DNA from: Pisaster brevispinus
Lineage: Eukaryota; Echinodermata; Asteroidea; Forcipulatida; Asteriidae
NCBI GenBank assembly: GCA_023634235.1
Contig: JAMKCF010000012.1
Span: forward strand, 16,811,884 to 16,875,883
Length of the DNA stretch: 64,000 bases
Direction of reading: 5' to 3'
Shown in pieces: positions 34,401-47,815 of this stretch (position 1 is the stretch's first letter; each line of letters begins with the position of its first letter). The notes under the pieces are model-generated. The model had not been told where the DNA came from, made no database searches, and saw only the letters and a list, made by a program, of their open reading frames with translations. A program made the position numbers and the translations under genes.

Positions 34401-37040
34401 CGTATTAATTAAGAGTGTTGGCTTAAAAAGGGGGCGTCCTACGACGGGAAGCGCTGCGAGAATGATCTACATGATGAGACAGTAAGACAACGGCTGTCCT
34501 GACAGGATTTCACCTCCCAGTGTCTGTTTATTAAATACCGAACTGCAACTGGCTCGTTTGTGTGCTATCTTGGAGATGGTACTTACGGACCAGGGCACTA
34601 TCCACGCGGATCAAGTTTCCGGTTTCCCGATCAATGCAGCAGCTGGCCTCGGACAATGTGTCACTTAGAACCCTGTTTACCGTTATACTGCAGCGTGCAA
34701 CCTCCTCGTGTGTGTGTAACGAATGAGGTGCAACGATGCAAAGATGTCTGCCCTTCCTTGCCCCGTAGTCCGTTCACGAAGCCTTTACCCTCGCCTTGTT
34801 GCGCTGCCCGTTAACGCGTGCCAGTAACATACGCTCTTTGAATATCCCGCCCGAATGTGAAACAAGCATGCCAACTGGACCGGCCTTGCGCTTAAACTTT
34901 TTGTTAAAGTAGCTCACCAGGCTATAGTAAACTGTGCATTTTACTTGCCCCCAGGAAGTTTGAGTAGCCCATATTTTAAACATGTATTGTCATAAATGTA
35001 TCTTTCTGGTGTATCAATTGTAGCGACCACAAACATTTTAATGGTCAAATTAAGTTACACTCACAAACTAAAAAATATATTAATTTAATACCATCTTAAA
35101 ATGTATTATTCACACCAGAAAAGGAAGAAATATGCGCATTTATACATACTTTTTAGTGGCCAACAGGACAAGTTGAGAAGTGACCGTTTTTATAAACTAG
35201 CCCAATAGTTTGCCATAGAAAACTCCTAGTTTTATAACAAAAGTTTGTATTACCATTTCATTACCATTTCCAGGAATTATGCACGTTGCAGGGTGATTCT
35301 TTTATTATCTCTCTTGAGAAATTAACCAAGGGAAAATGGATTTTGATTTTAATAGGCATTTTGGAAGAGTAAAATGCGAGTTCACGGCGCTGTGCATGAT
35401 GGCAGCCCTGAGCTCTCATCGGCGAAGGGAAGCAGAAGCCACAGTTTAGGTCGCAACTACAGTTTTTACAATACACAACATTATATCTCGCATATCACAT
35501 AATCCAGTCCGTAGAGAGAAGCGAGGAGTGAAAATAGCGCTTTAAATAAAAAGAGATAAAAAAGTGATCGATTTCATCAAGTTGTCAGGATACGAGTCAA
35601 TACACTCGAAACCCTTAAATCCCCACGGGTGATTTGATGCTTATGGACCCACCGGGGGAACAGGGGAAACCGCGGTATAGGACTCCACAGTCTCGATACA
35701 CAACAGACAGGAGTTAAAACCCACTCAGTTCTGTAGGGTTCCGGTATTGATATTTGTCTTGATGATGCACTATGTATTTGAACTATAAAAGGTACTTTTT
35801 ATCAGATGGAAATTAATGCGAATTGTAAGCTGGTTAATTGAAGTTGGTGGCGCCTACACCCGGGGGCTTTGTTTTTGATATAGTGACGGTTTTGTTTGTT
35901 TGTTCAAGAGTGGAACAATTGCCTAAGAACAAAAGACAGCTTGCTTAAAATGTTGTGTGTTCATGTGGTTTTGTTTCGTCCCCTATACACGTTTTCGATT
36001 ATCAAACATGTTTTAGTTTGCAGAAGATAACATGCAAACTCTAAGATTGACATTTTGCAACAAGACAAGTTGATACTAGTACAACGTACTTGAAGAGTTG
36101 GCTGAACAGATAAAAACTTTCTTTAGAAAAGGCAATTGATGGAAATTAAAGAAATCCGCTGACATCGTCGTTAGTACAACAAACCTAGAAAAAAAGAAAC
36201 CAACATCACCAATGAGACTGATGATTCAAAAAGGAGAAATGTGGATGGACTATTAGCCTAGGCGTATTATGGGATTAAAAACTTTCTGTTCATGATCTAT
36301 TTGTCAATTCACAAAATGAATGTAAATAAAAAATTAATAACAAATCCAACAGGTATTGTTATACGGACAAACGTTTTCAAGAGGAAGGCTTCAAATCTCC
36401 TTTGATGTAGTTTTACCACATGTAACGAAAACAGATTCAAATAGTTGTGTTCACGTCATAACCTAACGCCTCAATATGCCTATTGGACTTTGAAAGAGAC
36501 TGGTTCTTCGCAATTGACCCGCAGATAAGTTGCATAAAATTCATAAAATTCAAGTCACGAAATGTAATGTTGCCGTTGCAATTTACTTTGACATGTTATA
36601 TATCGATTGCGCTGCCCGTGCGCCACCAGGTAACATACCTTCCTCTATGTTTGACAATGTTTGGACATTTTAGTTGGAAAAAAAGAGCAGAAACTAAACA
36701 TGGTGCTGGAAGTTAATTTCTTATCTGGCCCCTACGTGGGAGATTGGTGATGCAAGCAAGGCATTATTTCCAGCATCAATCAACCCAGCTGCATAAAATG
36801 GAGACATGAATGTCAAATACTTTTGGCTTCCAAGAAGAATCTTTTTCCCAAGTCAGATATCGACCACTTTACATGATTTCCGCAAGACTGTTTTAGCCTA
36901 GTTTTTATGCCAGATTTCAAAACAGACTTCGTGAAGTCTGCATATCAAAAATGGGCTATTTTTGATTTCACAAATGCCAATATTTTTTGGTCAAAACAAA
37001 TAATGTAATAACGACAAATTAATATGAATCTTACAACATG
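34401..37040. other. Non-coding stretch, nothing recognised
   Basis: No domain-bearing frame, RNA gene or shared repeat seen. GTTTGTTTGTT at 35894 is a minor simple repeat. Confidence 0.5.
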
Positions 37041-37085
37041 CTTGACATGAAGACAATCAGAGCATACTGATCGAAACGTCGAGTT
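37041..37085 (+). ncRNA. Hammerhead-like retroelement motif, copy 2 (core mutated)
   Basis: ATGAAGA at 37047-37053 (first base differs from CTGAAGA) and GAAACGTC at 37073-37080 flank 19 nt. ATCAG and CTGAT pair as a 5-bp stem with loop AGCATA. The changed first base would be expected to damage a hammerhead core. The downstream GAGTTATCAGACCACCGG resembles the tail at copy 4. Confidence 0.5.
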
Positions 37086-37089
37086 ATCA

Positions 37090-40000
37090 GACCACCGGTC
37101 CTTCTCAGAACCACGACTACTCAAAAGAGTAAATATCGTGGTGTCACTGCAAAATTCATTTGCAAAGTTTCAACTCCTGCTTAAAGCTCTCGTTGAAAGC
37201 TCTCGTTATTTTCTGGTCAAACTCAAACAAGGATAGATTTGAGAACATTTTGGCTACAATTGACAGCAATAATGTCTTTGTATATCCTTGTACACTTTGT
37301 AGGGAAAAAATCCCAACCCAACTTAAGCTGTTGTTACCAAAGGTTGATCATCCTGTCATGTTAGAAATATTACGCTACTCTCATGTCGTTCGAGTGTTTC
37401 TCGAAAATTCTTAACCCTCCCAAGAGGGCGGGCTTGCTGCAGTTAAAAAAAAGATATTTGTTGGTGTACTTTGTGTAAAGAGGTTTACTTCTGTGGTTAA
37501 GATTTGTTGATCCTTGATACGAATAGGTCTATGCATCCTTTAAATGGCGTATTTACGTATTATTTCGATTTGCAAAATCGAAATGGTGTCATGGAGGTTT
37601 GAGAGACTATTTTCTCGCACGTGGCAATATTTAAAATAGAATCATTTCGCATCGAGACAATCAGTATTGAAGTTTACGGGAAAGTTAAACTGATATCATT
37701 ATGACTAGTCTTTGGAAAGTTGTTTGTCTCTCTGTTTCAATCCTCCCTTTTAGTGTGATATACCTTTAAGATGAACTTAAAACCTGGCAGTCCTTCTATT
37801 TGATTAAACAACCTTCGGGAGCTGTTAGCGTCTTCAGATCTTTCTCCTCGGTGGGCATTTCCACCCATCAATCTGAATCATGGACAAGAGTCGTCCCACA
37901 GAACAACCTGACGACCTTGGCTGCGTGCATTACCCCATACACTCCCTAACTCGTCAACCGACAGTCGCCTACTTGCAGCAAGACAATCCTCTGGCCAAAG
38001 TAACTATAGATGAGATGGACTTATCACCCCCCCCCCCCCACCCCGGGGGCCGATTGCAATCGAAATATTTGACTAGCCATACGTGACAGAAATATATTGT
38101 TATTAGACTAGACTTCGTGTTACTGAGTGACTCGGGGTTTTATTTGTGTCTACTGATGTAACAGCTTCGATATTTCGTCTCATGGTAACTTCATTTATAC
38201 CTGACTGTTGTACTATTGACCTACATTTCCGTAATCGTACTTCATGATATGTCTTGTTTGGTGGAAGAAGTGGGGCAACACCTATGTACGGTTTGGAGAG
38301 AAATAATTCCAACCCAAACATCAATTAGGATCCTTTCCACAGGGTAGCTTTTGGCAAGTGCACCCGTATATCAATACAGTGCACTGTAGTTGATGTTTGG
38401 CCACCTGAGCACGACAATTACCGCGAAGTGTTTGTGATAAGCATTTTCTGTACACCTCGGTGTAGGGTAAAAACACAAATATTGTTTTGTCTATGCTTAC
38501 AATGTTGCTAGCCAGGTAAGCGAAGAACACCCAAGTGTTGCACGACTAGCAACACAGTTCACGCAACGTTCACGCGCAGGGTCTTGGCTGTTTTAGGGGC
38601 AGGGCGTGTTTTTGAAAAGCAAGGGAAAGAAACCCCGTGAAGTTACACCTTCACCACATTTTTGCTCGCTCAAGTTTTCGTGTTGTACGGAAAATCCCTC
38701 AAATATGGTTTTTAATTACCTTTTCAAAACGCATAGGCGGGACGGCTTTTGAAAAGCGGGCGGGGGGGGGGGCTTTCGTAATTTATCACTTGATTCAATT
38801 TGGAAAATGCACAAATGAGTTCATAGTAAAGATATACAGACAACTTTCCTGCGACTGCTACTAAGTCATGAGAACAATTTCAGACTCAGGGAATTGGGGG
38901 GGGCGTGGTGTGACAGGCAAGGCTAATAGTCTGGAGCCCAAACCGAGGCCCCCTGTGGTTTCGAAAATTTGAATTGATTCGTACTTTTTAACCACAATGG
39001 CAAGTTTCATGCTTTCACTACAAACTGCACAACAAAATGTTTGTTTTGCAGTTTTACTTGAAATAAAGACAACTTTTAGTTTCATAATATGCCGCCACAT
39101 TCATTGTGGTGTTCATAAAACTTAGTACACATTATGTATTTGTTGCTCCAGACTCTTTTATTTTGTTCTGTTATGGTCTATATTATATACATTAACATTT
39201 TTGAGTTAAGTAAATGTAAAGTGATATTTCAAGTTATTAATATCTAATCACTATTGAGATCATCAGAGAACTAAACGACGGTTGAGCCGACTCGGAGTGA
39301 CATACGGACACAATCAAAGTCTCGCCCTCCTTTCTCTCTGATAGAATCGCTTGCTCCATTTCTCGTTCGATTGAGCCTACGAGCAGTTTTATGCAAAAAC
39401 AAAAACAAAACATGTTTTAGTTTATAGTTGTCAGCAGCTTTTCACCACAAGTATTGAGACGCGAACGATCTTTCCTCTTGGCAGAATTTGTGTCTGTGTT
39501 TGTACTCACTGACAGTGTACGGATCAGATTTTTCGTATGTAAATAGCATGGATTTAATAATCCATGCAGCGACGTCATGTGTAAAACATACACGTAGTTA
39601 CGGATCAGTGAGCGACACTTCGTCACCAAACATAAGACGGCGACTGCAGTAATTGCTAGCAGATATTTACAAGTTCTTTGAGTCACGTATACGTCCGTAC
39701 GTACCTCCCGTTACACAGACGTAGAGTTTCTATTGAGGCCATTGTTTGCTAGTCCCTCTTGCTGATTTTATCATTCACACACACATCTAGCAGATATGGA
39801 ACAACAGAGAGTGATGGCCACTTTTTGTTATTCCTATGCCGCCAGTATGCCTTCGTAAAGCAATCAATTCTAAACTCAATTCAAACTCGCATTTATTGCC
39901 ATACCAAATGAAGAATAAATTGCGAGAATATGTAACATTAAAAAACGAGGAAACCGTAGCAAAATTATAATGTGAATTTAAGATTGGAGGCATCTTCTTG

Positions 40001-40935
40001 GAGCCAAGACTTGTGACGAGATGCCTGATGGACAAATGAGAAAAGAATATCAGGTTGCAGGAGATACTTTGAGGGTTGCAATTAGTGGTTTTGTTTTTGT
40101 TTGTGTCTGTGTGTGTGAGGATCTCTGTTGTTGTTGTGGTGGTGGTGGTTGGTTTTTTTACATCATGGGTTCTTCTGGATCTACCCAGTTTGGACAAAGA
40201 CGGTACTAAACCACGAAGAAAGTAAAGATAAACTAGAGTGTAATGTGCAGCAGGATTATAGTTTTAGACTGAAGTTCACTCTATTCGATTGAAACTGGAG
40301 AAAAAAATTGCAGTTGTCACTAATTTCAATCGATTAGAGGGAATTTCAATCAGAAACTTTAAGAGAGGAAAATCATACGCATTTGCCGAACACCAATTGA
40401 ATAGAAAACTCTGCATATTGGGAGATCGGGAGCTCCTTTTATTGGCTCGTTTTGAACGATACACAGATTGGATTAATTTGATTCGTCAATGGCATTTCCG
40501 GGACGCGTTTCGTATACAATCAATGGTTTTTTTTAATGAGTCTGATGTGCCAGTGTATTACGTAATTTTATGACGCAATATTGTTGTATCTTTTCACGAA
40601 CTGAAGTAAATGGACGTGGAAAAGAAGTAGGTATAATGTTGTTCGTAAATTTGTACATAGAGAGTATTTTTTCATTTATCAACACCCTCTTCTAACATGC
40701 TGGCCACGGCCATGGATTTGATTACCAAGTCACACTACGTGTTCAAAGTGCTGCGCAAACGCAGTACTTGATAAGGACAAACAAATGTTTGTATAAGATA
40801 TAAAGCACGTGCCGGATATACTTACACTAACGCTACAGCTCCTTGTATTCAATGTACTCCGGATAGTAATTCATTTTAATAATGTATTTGCCATCCCACA
40901 TTCTGCAACAATAATGTACAGCTCTACACTTGATG
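37090..40935. other. Non-coding stretch with C- and G-tracts
   Basis: C-run at about 38026-38043 and G-run at about 38761-38772. Small frames, including 37160-37414, carry no recognisable domain. (GGT)n/(GTT)n-type sequence lies near 40125-40150. Confidence 0.5.
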
Positions 40936-41309
40936 CCTAGGGGTGTACCGTATTAGGGGTATACCGTATTAGGGGTATACCGTATTAGGGGTATACCCTA
41001 TTAGGGGTTTACCCTTTTAGGGGTATGTCCTATAAGGGGTATACCCTATTAGGGGTATACCCTAACCCCTATTAGGGGTACACCCTTTTACCCAAAGGCA
41101 TCATTGTATACCTAGTAGGGTATACCCTAAGGCAAAAGCGTATACACTATTAGGGGTATACCCTACTAGGGGTATACCCCAAGGCATAAATGTATACCCT
41201 ATTAGAGGTATACCCTATTAGGGGTATACTCTAAGGCATAAGGGTTTACCCTATTAGGGGTATACCCTATTAGGGGATATACCCTAATGCATAAAGGTTA
41301 GGCGGTATA
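40936..41309. repeat. 16-bp GTATACC minisatellite with ~52-bp higher-order period
   Basis: The basic unit is CCCTATTAGGGGTATA (variants CCGTATTAGGGGTATA and others), repeated from 40936 to about 41309. GGGGTATACCCC inside it is a perfect palindrome. After the first seven or so units, an AAGGCATAAAnG spacer appears at about 41095, 41129, 41181, 41233 and 41287. This gives a higher-order unit of about 52 bp, that is, two to three basic units plus the spacer. Confidence 0.5.
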
Positions 41310-43950
41310 TCCTAAGTCCATCCCATTCACCCCAACCCTGCTACCACCTTCCACTCGGTCGACACAGCATAACATAATTAACCCCACTATACGTGTTTAC
41401 CTATTTCGTTTCCCAACAGATGCCTCGAATTGCAAACGTCCCTCTTGCAAACAGTTAGGTACCTTGGCCAAACGCAAAAGATACCTAATTAATATAGTGG
41501 GTTGATTTTCCAGCCGCAAGAGACCCGCATTTCATAACCAAAGAAACCCCCAACCACTCTCCGAATTATTGAAGGAATTCCCGGAGAAACACCGTCTGTG
41601 GTATTCAATCAGCGGTTCTATTTATGATGAATGCACAGGGGTGCCGCAACGATATATCCCCTCGTCTACTTTGACAGTGTCCACAGCTGCCCCGGAAAAA
41701 CGTGTCAAATAAGGGACGAGCGGTGTTGTCTCCGACCGTATTGTAAGGTGTCAGCCTCTTTACCCCCAGTGGAAAAGAAGAAGAAGATTAAACGAAACGA
41801 TGTCACCGACTGAGCTATCTGAGAACGATTTCCCAACGAGGGAAACATTTCACTGGGTCCTTCTGGAGTTTTTTATTTGGCAATCAACGCCTCCATTGTG
41901 TCCCGTGAGAGGAAGTCTCCCGGTAAATTGGCCAGAAAACTCGTTCGAGGACGTCTTAACCGTGACATTTTTCCCTCTGATTCCCCGGAATCGCGTATAG
42001 TCCTGGATTTTAAGCATCAGACGGTAATGGAAGAAGAACTTTGGTGAACTGGAAAGCAAATCCAATTTTCAGTAACACCGCCATCTAATCATTCAATTGG
42101 CGAAGATGTGGAGCTACAGCTTAAGAGATAGGCCGTTGATACACGACGGCCAATGAGAGGCTTTACACTGGACAGAAGGACACCCAGGGAATTACTGGCC
42201 CTTAAACACAATGACCAAGGGCACATCCCCCACAAAACTCCAACGCAGAAAACATCCATTGGGGAGGAACGGACATAACAACTGAACACGCTCCGTGGAT
42301 TTGGCTTAACCTGTTTTTTTGCTAAGCAGAAATGCTTAAAAGGCCGTACACTATTACTTATAAGTAATACGGCTACGACGACGCACGATGCACGATGACG
42401 CGGCAATCCAGCCTGTAGCCGTAAGCCGTAGCCTTAGCTATAGCTGCTGTCCTCATCAAAGTGATATTAAAGCAACCCACGTGACTGAAAACGATTTTAG
42501 TTCCATTACCATTTTGGGGCAACATTAACCAGAAAACGCAATCCTATCACGTTTTGAGGGAATACTAATGTAAATGCTCTCGTACAGACCATTAAATTCG
42601 TGACGTCATCTTTACAAATTAATAGTCACCAAGGTCTGCAATTGCAGTCTTTTTGCAGACGGTAAAACCATTTTTTAATCAACTTTTTGATCACAATAAG
42701 AAAGAGGGCACATCTTAAAAATTGATTTTATGTGGGAAATTACGTTCTTGTAAGACTTGCCATGTGAACGTAGCAGAATAATGCCCGACATACAGAGACA
42801 ATGCCATCCAATGCTGAATGCAGCATTTTTGTTAGCAATCAAATGCTGCGGACTCAATATTGTATCAGGGGAAAAAAATTGTACTGGGACCCTTTATTAT
42901 GGAAATTCTTCCGAAGGACTGTCAGATCTTTGTCAAGCAATTAGTCCAGGCATTATCATGACATATTTTTTTTTAAAGGAAACTTGCATACAATACCAAC
43001 ATCTATATATAGCTGTGACACACTTGCTTCTTGTTGTTATTTTATTTTATAAAAGCATAGTGTGAATGGGACTTTCATATATTATTTTCATTTTATTTTG
43101 TTTGAAGTAGACATATGTTGCTTATATAAAACGACCTGAAACCTGAGGGGGTAACAACCTTTCAATGCAGCAATTTACACCCGCCCCCAATAATAATAGT
43201 ACAAGATGGATCGTAGCCTTGTGAGAGTAGTTAACTCGTTTTTGTTTCGTTTGAAATACACTGTGACATTGTCGCCGCGCCATTTTACCCTAACGGGCAC
43301 AACGTTCCTTGACATATGTCAACCTTCACGCAAACGCGGGCCAGCAACGAACCCGCGCATCCAAGTTTAATGCGGCGTTCAAAGTGTGCTAGCATAATTC
43401 AAATCAACAGATTCGTTTCACTAAATGACGTCACGAATGACCTTGTTTACGTCCATGGGAAGTCTTATTGTTTTAAAGCTGCAGATCTTCCTGCACCCCA
43501 AAGCTCCACAATTTCCTTCTACCCAAGACGGCAAAAGATAACGCCATTTCTAAATAAGATTACTTATGGTCTTATACTCTATACTAAGTATGGCTAACAT
43601 TATATCGACTCGTATCCAGGTGTGTGTATGCTACATTAGCTACAACGAAAATAAAGTGATCCCAACTGACGGCTTGTTTGGAGACTAGGTTACACACAAT
43701 ACGATCTATCGCTGTATGACACAAATACTGTATTTTGCTAACTTGGTTAGGTTTTCACTTGGCTGCAATATTCTTGCATTCGATATTGCTGCAGCTGTTA
43801 GTTGTTTCCCAAGGTGACTTGCTAAGGTCCTTCAGTGAAGAGAACACAGTCTCTAAACCGAATTGCCAATAAGCTCTTAATACTCCACTTTTTTGAGAAA
43901 AATCAATTAGGAAAACAACCAAACACATCTGAGATGAAGAAAAACGGCCA
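41310..43950. other. Non-coding stretch with an 18-bp palindrome
   Basis: TATTACTTATAAGTAATA at 42352-42369 is a perfect palindrome. It is followed by GGCTACGACGACGCACG and GTAGCCGTAAGCCGTAGCC, words resembling the MITE at 14382. GCTAAGCAGAAATGCTTAA at 42318 resembles the interior of the CAGGG MITE. No gene. Confidence 0.5.
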
Positions 43951-44174
43951 CACTGCAAAAACACGGGTGTTAAAGTGACACCATGGGAGTTGTCACATAT
44001 CGATACCAAAAAGAATTAAAATTTACACCATAGGGTGTTAAATTAACACCAAAATCTGCCAAAACTGTTGTATTTGTGTTATTTTAACACCATATGATGT
44101 TAATTTTGATTCTCTCTTCGGTATCTATATGTGAAAACACACATGTAAATTTTAACAGCCCGGTTTTTGCAGTG
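43951..44174. mobile_element. 224-bp MITE with CACTGCAAAAAC termini
   Basis: The left end CACTGCAAAAACACGGGTG and the reverse-complemented right end CACTGCAAAAACCGGGCTG both continue TTAAA, giving about 24-bp TIRs. GGTGTTAA and TTAACACC recur at least four times inside, in both directions, like subterminal transposase-binding repeats. Both flanks carry CA at the junction, a possible 2-bp duplication. CACTG ends suggest the CACTA/EnSpm superfamily, but this is tentative without a related transposase. Confidence 0.5.
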
Positions 44175-44600
44175 CACAAACAATAACTTGTGTTTCTCCA
44201 CAAGTGTTCTTAGTTTACGTAGTTTTCCTGAATTGACATACCGTAAGTTACACCACTTTTAACTCCCTAAGCAACACTGTCTTCTGTTTTAGTCGTAAAA
44301 TGACATAGATTCATGTTTATTTTCTAGGCACTATGTTTTGCCAGCTGAGTCTCAGAATTTATTTGTTATCCTTTATATCACTATATGGGCATACTTTACG
44401 ATTTGACCCTTGATATCTTTTTGTATCGAATAAATAAAACACACGTAACCGGATCATCAAACGTAATTGAATTGAAACTTTTCGTGGTGCATAGAAAATC
44501 TACTAAAAGCCATGTACGTGAGCAAATTTTTCTTTTTAAACCACCAACACTCATACGACACGATTTATGTACATATGGCGTAACCGTAAAGCTAAACCGG

Positions 44601-44650
44601 CTTGTCTCCTGAAGAAGATGAGAGCATACTGATCGAAACGTCGAGTTGTT
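44601..44650 (+). ncRNA. Hammerhead-like retroelement motif, copy 3 (best preserved boxes)
   Basis: CTGAAGA at 44609-44615 and GAAACGTC at 44635-44642 flank 19 nt. GATGAG and CTGATC pair with one mismatch and loop AGCATA. CTC before the first box can pair with GAG after the second, giving helix I. The tail GCAAACCTTACTAGAT (to 44706) resembles AACCTCACTAGAT after copy 4 and runs into a T27 tract at 44706-44732, like a retroelement 3' end. Confidence 0.5.
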
Positions 44651-44732
44651 AACAACTCACAGAAACGTATTTCTTGTAAATGGTGCTTCTGCAAACCTTA
44701 CTAGATTTTTTTTTTTTTTTTTTTTTTTTTTT

Positions 44733-45685
44733 GCGAGGACGTCCTCGCTCTGTCAAACACCCGGATCCCTTTTGTTAAAGTCCTCGGTTTGAACGGGTAG
44801 ACGTGCTTACCCTTTTCTAAAGAAATCCCTTGTGGGGGTCCAGCTTGCTAAAAGCGAGTAAACACTGAAGTAGCATCTCGGTAATACTGCAGTTGTAAGT
44901 TACACCACGAATAAATAAATAATGATAAATAAACAGCCGAGTTTATTTCCATCCAGCGGATCACCATCGACCACCGGGCGGGGGGACATTTAACCATTTT
45001 TGATCGCGTGCATTTGATAGCACCAAATGCCCGGAAGCGCCAACTGTCGGCACTATTCCGCGGTAAATAAATAACACATTGAACGCGTCGTAGTAGGCTT
45101 AATATTGCTCGTTTTAAGGCAGTGTTGACGTGAGATGCGCAATAACAGAGTCAGTTAGGAGTTTTCTACGCCTATCTTATGATATTGAAAACTTTGACAA
45201 TTGATGGTTATGGCTTCGTAAACAGAATTTTTTTTTTACGCCATAAAAAGAACGAATATTGCATTATACGTTGGCGCGTTCAATATTGCGGCGTGGTTGC
45301 CACGACGACGAAGAGGGTAAAGGAACAAAGGTGGATATTTATATACAGGAATGTTATGTTGGCCTTACACTTTTCTTGATTTCTCTTTTGCTCAAGTGTG
45401 CCTGGGGGTGGGGATACGAAAATGATGCAATGTTGAGTTTGTGTCTCCGCATCTTTAGTAAAACCCACTTCTGTGTTGTCTTCTCTGTTGTGCATACTTA
45501 GAGTGGAAACCCATTCGAATTGAAGCATTTTATTTTAATTGGTAATTTTTTTTTATCATATCTGGTTTTCTCATCCCAAAAATACATTGGACCAAACGCT
45601 TACACGGGGCAGGAGTTGTAACCTACACTGCATGAAGGTGTGCTATCGCTAAGACAAAACGTTCAGGTGAAAAGGTGTGCTGTAT
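44733..45685. other. Non-coding stretch after a T27 tract, nothing recognised
   Basis: No coding signal. Small frames at 45179-45528 on both strands lack domains. Confidence 0.5.
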
Positions 45686-45830
45686 TAATGGCATGGTGTA
45701 CTGTAAAAAACTTACTTGGTATAGAGCAGTGGAGAGCTAATGATTTTATAAAACATTGTTAGAAACGACCCCCTTTAAAGTAAAGTAGGTCTAGAGAATG
45801 AAGTCATTTTTCACCCTAAATCGACCAAAA
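45686..45830 (+). mobile_element. Family A element, 5' half only (copy 3)
   Basis: GGCATGGTGTACTGTAAAAA, ACTTACTTGGTATAGAGCAG, GGAGAGC and AAAACATTGTTAGAAACGAC match the left half of copy 1. Similarity ends near 45830, so the right half is missing or too diverged to see. Unlike copy 1 it has no family E insertion at the corresponding point. Confidence 0.5.
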
Positions 45831-47677
45831 GGTAGGACAGAAGTGACCTTAAAAGTTCCCCCGTTGTATTTGTAACATTCAACGCTCCATGACCCCACCG
45901 TAACATATAAAAAAGAAGTTCATAAATGCGCCGTGGCTGTATAAAAAGCATTCATGAAGACTTGAATCCCTTTCGCGACCCCAAATAGCAGAATAAATAT
46001 GTTCTTGTAATGCCAGCTACACGAAGAAGAGAAAACTGTCAACATCCATTGTGCAAAAATGTTTTCATGCAAAAACTTTACGCGAGAGAATCGAGTGCAG
46101 TTTTAAATATATGGCTGGCTAAAAAAAAAAATGCTTTCCAGAAGCCGACTCCTTCAAACGCACTTATGAGAGTCGTATAGCTTGATATATCATTCTATAC
46201 TGTGCCTCAAAGAACACTTTAGATCCACAGTCCCAGGGAAATAGAAGTCCGAACTATTCCAGATATACTGAGGAAGCACGTCCTTTAAAGTGGGAATATC
46301 CTGGAATGCATTATTGATGTATTTTAACAAATATTACAGAGAAATGGTATAGGTCGAAATATTGGGCTACGCTGGGTCTGGCGTTTTCAAGCACTATTAC
46401 GGAAGATGATAAATTCAATTTGGTTTTGATCCATGTTTGCCCGCCGAATCAATTATAGTTAGACGGCAAGTGAAATGCAGACCTCGGATTGGAAATCAAT
46501 TACCGTAAAGAGTGAGTATAGAGCTGGCCAATACAGACACGTGTTGAAACACTGCTCGTCAGCAAACAAGAGTTGCGCCACAGCCGGTTGTACCCGATCA
46601 ATCGCAAAGCAGAATATCGAGTGGGCTAGACGAAGCATTACAGACCCCCCCCTCCTTCGTCTCGTATCACGTGCTCGCCCCCACCATCCCTCATTAAGCC
46701 TCGCTTTGCCTGACAATTTAACCTGACAAAGTACGCTTCCCCATTTGTGAATTTACCGCTGATGTAGAGGGCGAAAAACAGTTCAATAACTGCCCGTGTT
46801 TCAAGACAAAGTAGATGGGCATAGAGGCTTGCCTAAGCTTATCGAATCCAATCTGTCAGCACCAACCACACACGACGGTGAGTGATGGGCCTGGAAAGTG
46901 CTACTAAAGACGGGTGACTGATAACCAAGCGTTCGTCTCAAGAGCCAATTCCCGTAATCCGGTGGAAACCTTGTTTACTCTTTAAAATACGGATGCGTAT
47001 ACCCGGCTATATAAAAACAATAAATAGATAAGTGTAAGGCTATTAAACGTCCAGTCCTTCAGCAGTTGGGAGTTGGTAGAGAAAAAAACAACGACCCGCT
47101 TTCCATAACAAGACTAGCATTGCAATTTAAAAATAAAATATAATCCATGAGTTTGATTTCAAGTGTCTATATTTCGGGTTTGAATTGTACTGCAATCAGC
47201 TCTTGCTGATTCCAGTGACCTCTTCATATTTGGCTGACGCATGATCCGATCACAGGATAAATTTGCTGACTCGCTCTGGCGATACGTGGGTGAAAAATAG
47301 TCGTTAAAACGGGTATTCTTGTACTTTTTTTGTCAGTCCTGGGGAATATGTGGGAGGCTTTTGCCTTTTGCAGCGATAAAGCAGAATGTTGTACTCTGTA
47401 CCCTGTTCTGTAGTACTCACAATCCAAATACGATAACCTACAGATTAGTGGCGCTTTTTATAACTGTTGTCCGTAATCCATTGGGATTAAGCAACATCCA
47501 TTGGATACTACCCAATGGATTAAGGAAATTACTGAAGAAGTAGGCCTATCATAAAACAGTTCGAGGCAACAAGAGGTAAGGTAACCGTATTTGGATTTTG
47601 AGTAGAGTGTATAATGATACCAATACAGCAATAGCGTGGCATTCTGTATAGCTTGTGTTGGAGTTGTGTTATGCAAC
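45831..47677. other. Non-coding stretch; 46440-46740 is unusually sequence-complex
   Basis: Mostly AT-rich. The interval 46440-46740 is more GC-balanced, with homeodomain-like TCAATTA/CAATTAC words and E-box-like CACGTG (about 46669) but no coding potential. No repeat relation was found. Confidence 0.5.
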
Positions 47678-47815
47678 AAGTTTGATATTCTGCAACCAGT
47701 GTTGTTTCGTTTGGAACTCTGTGGTGTTTTGTAGCGTAATCATATCAAGTTTGATATTCTGCAACCAGTGTTGCCTCGTGCAATTGCAACTCTGTGGTGT
47801 TTTGTAGTGTAATCG
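47678..47815. repeat. 68-bp tandem duplication
   Basis: AAGTTTGATATTCTGCAACC starts at 47679 and again at 47747. Each copy continues with CAGTGTTG, then ACTCTGTGGTGTTTTGTAG and CGTAATC or TGTAATC. A small insertion and a few substitutions separate the copies. Confidence 0.5.

Noticed and set aside
40936..41309. CRISPR-like array from regular repeats
   Set aside because: The units are contiguous with no unique spacers, the spacer word is itself repeated, and the window is clearly eukaryotic.
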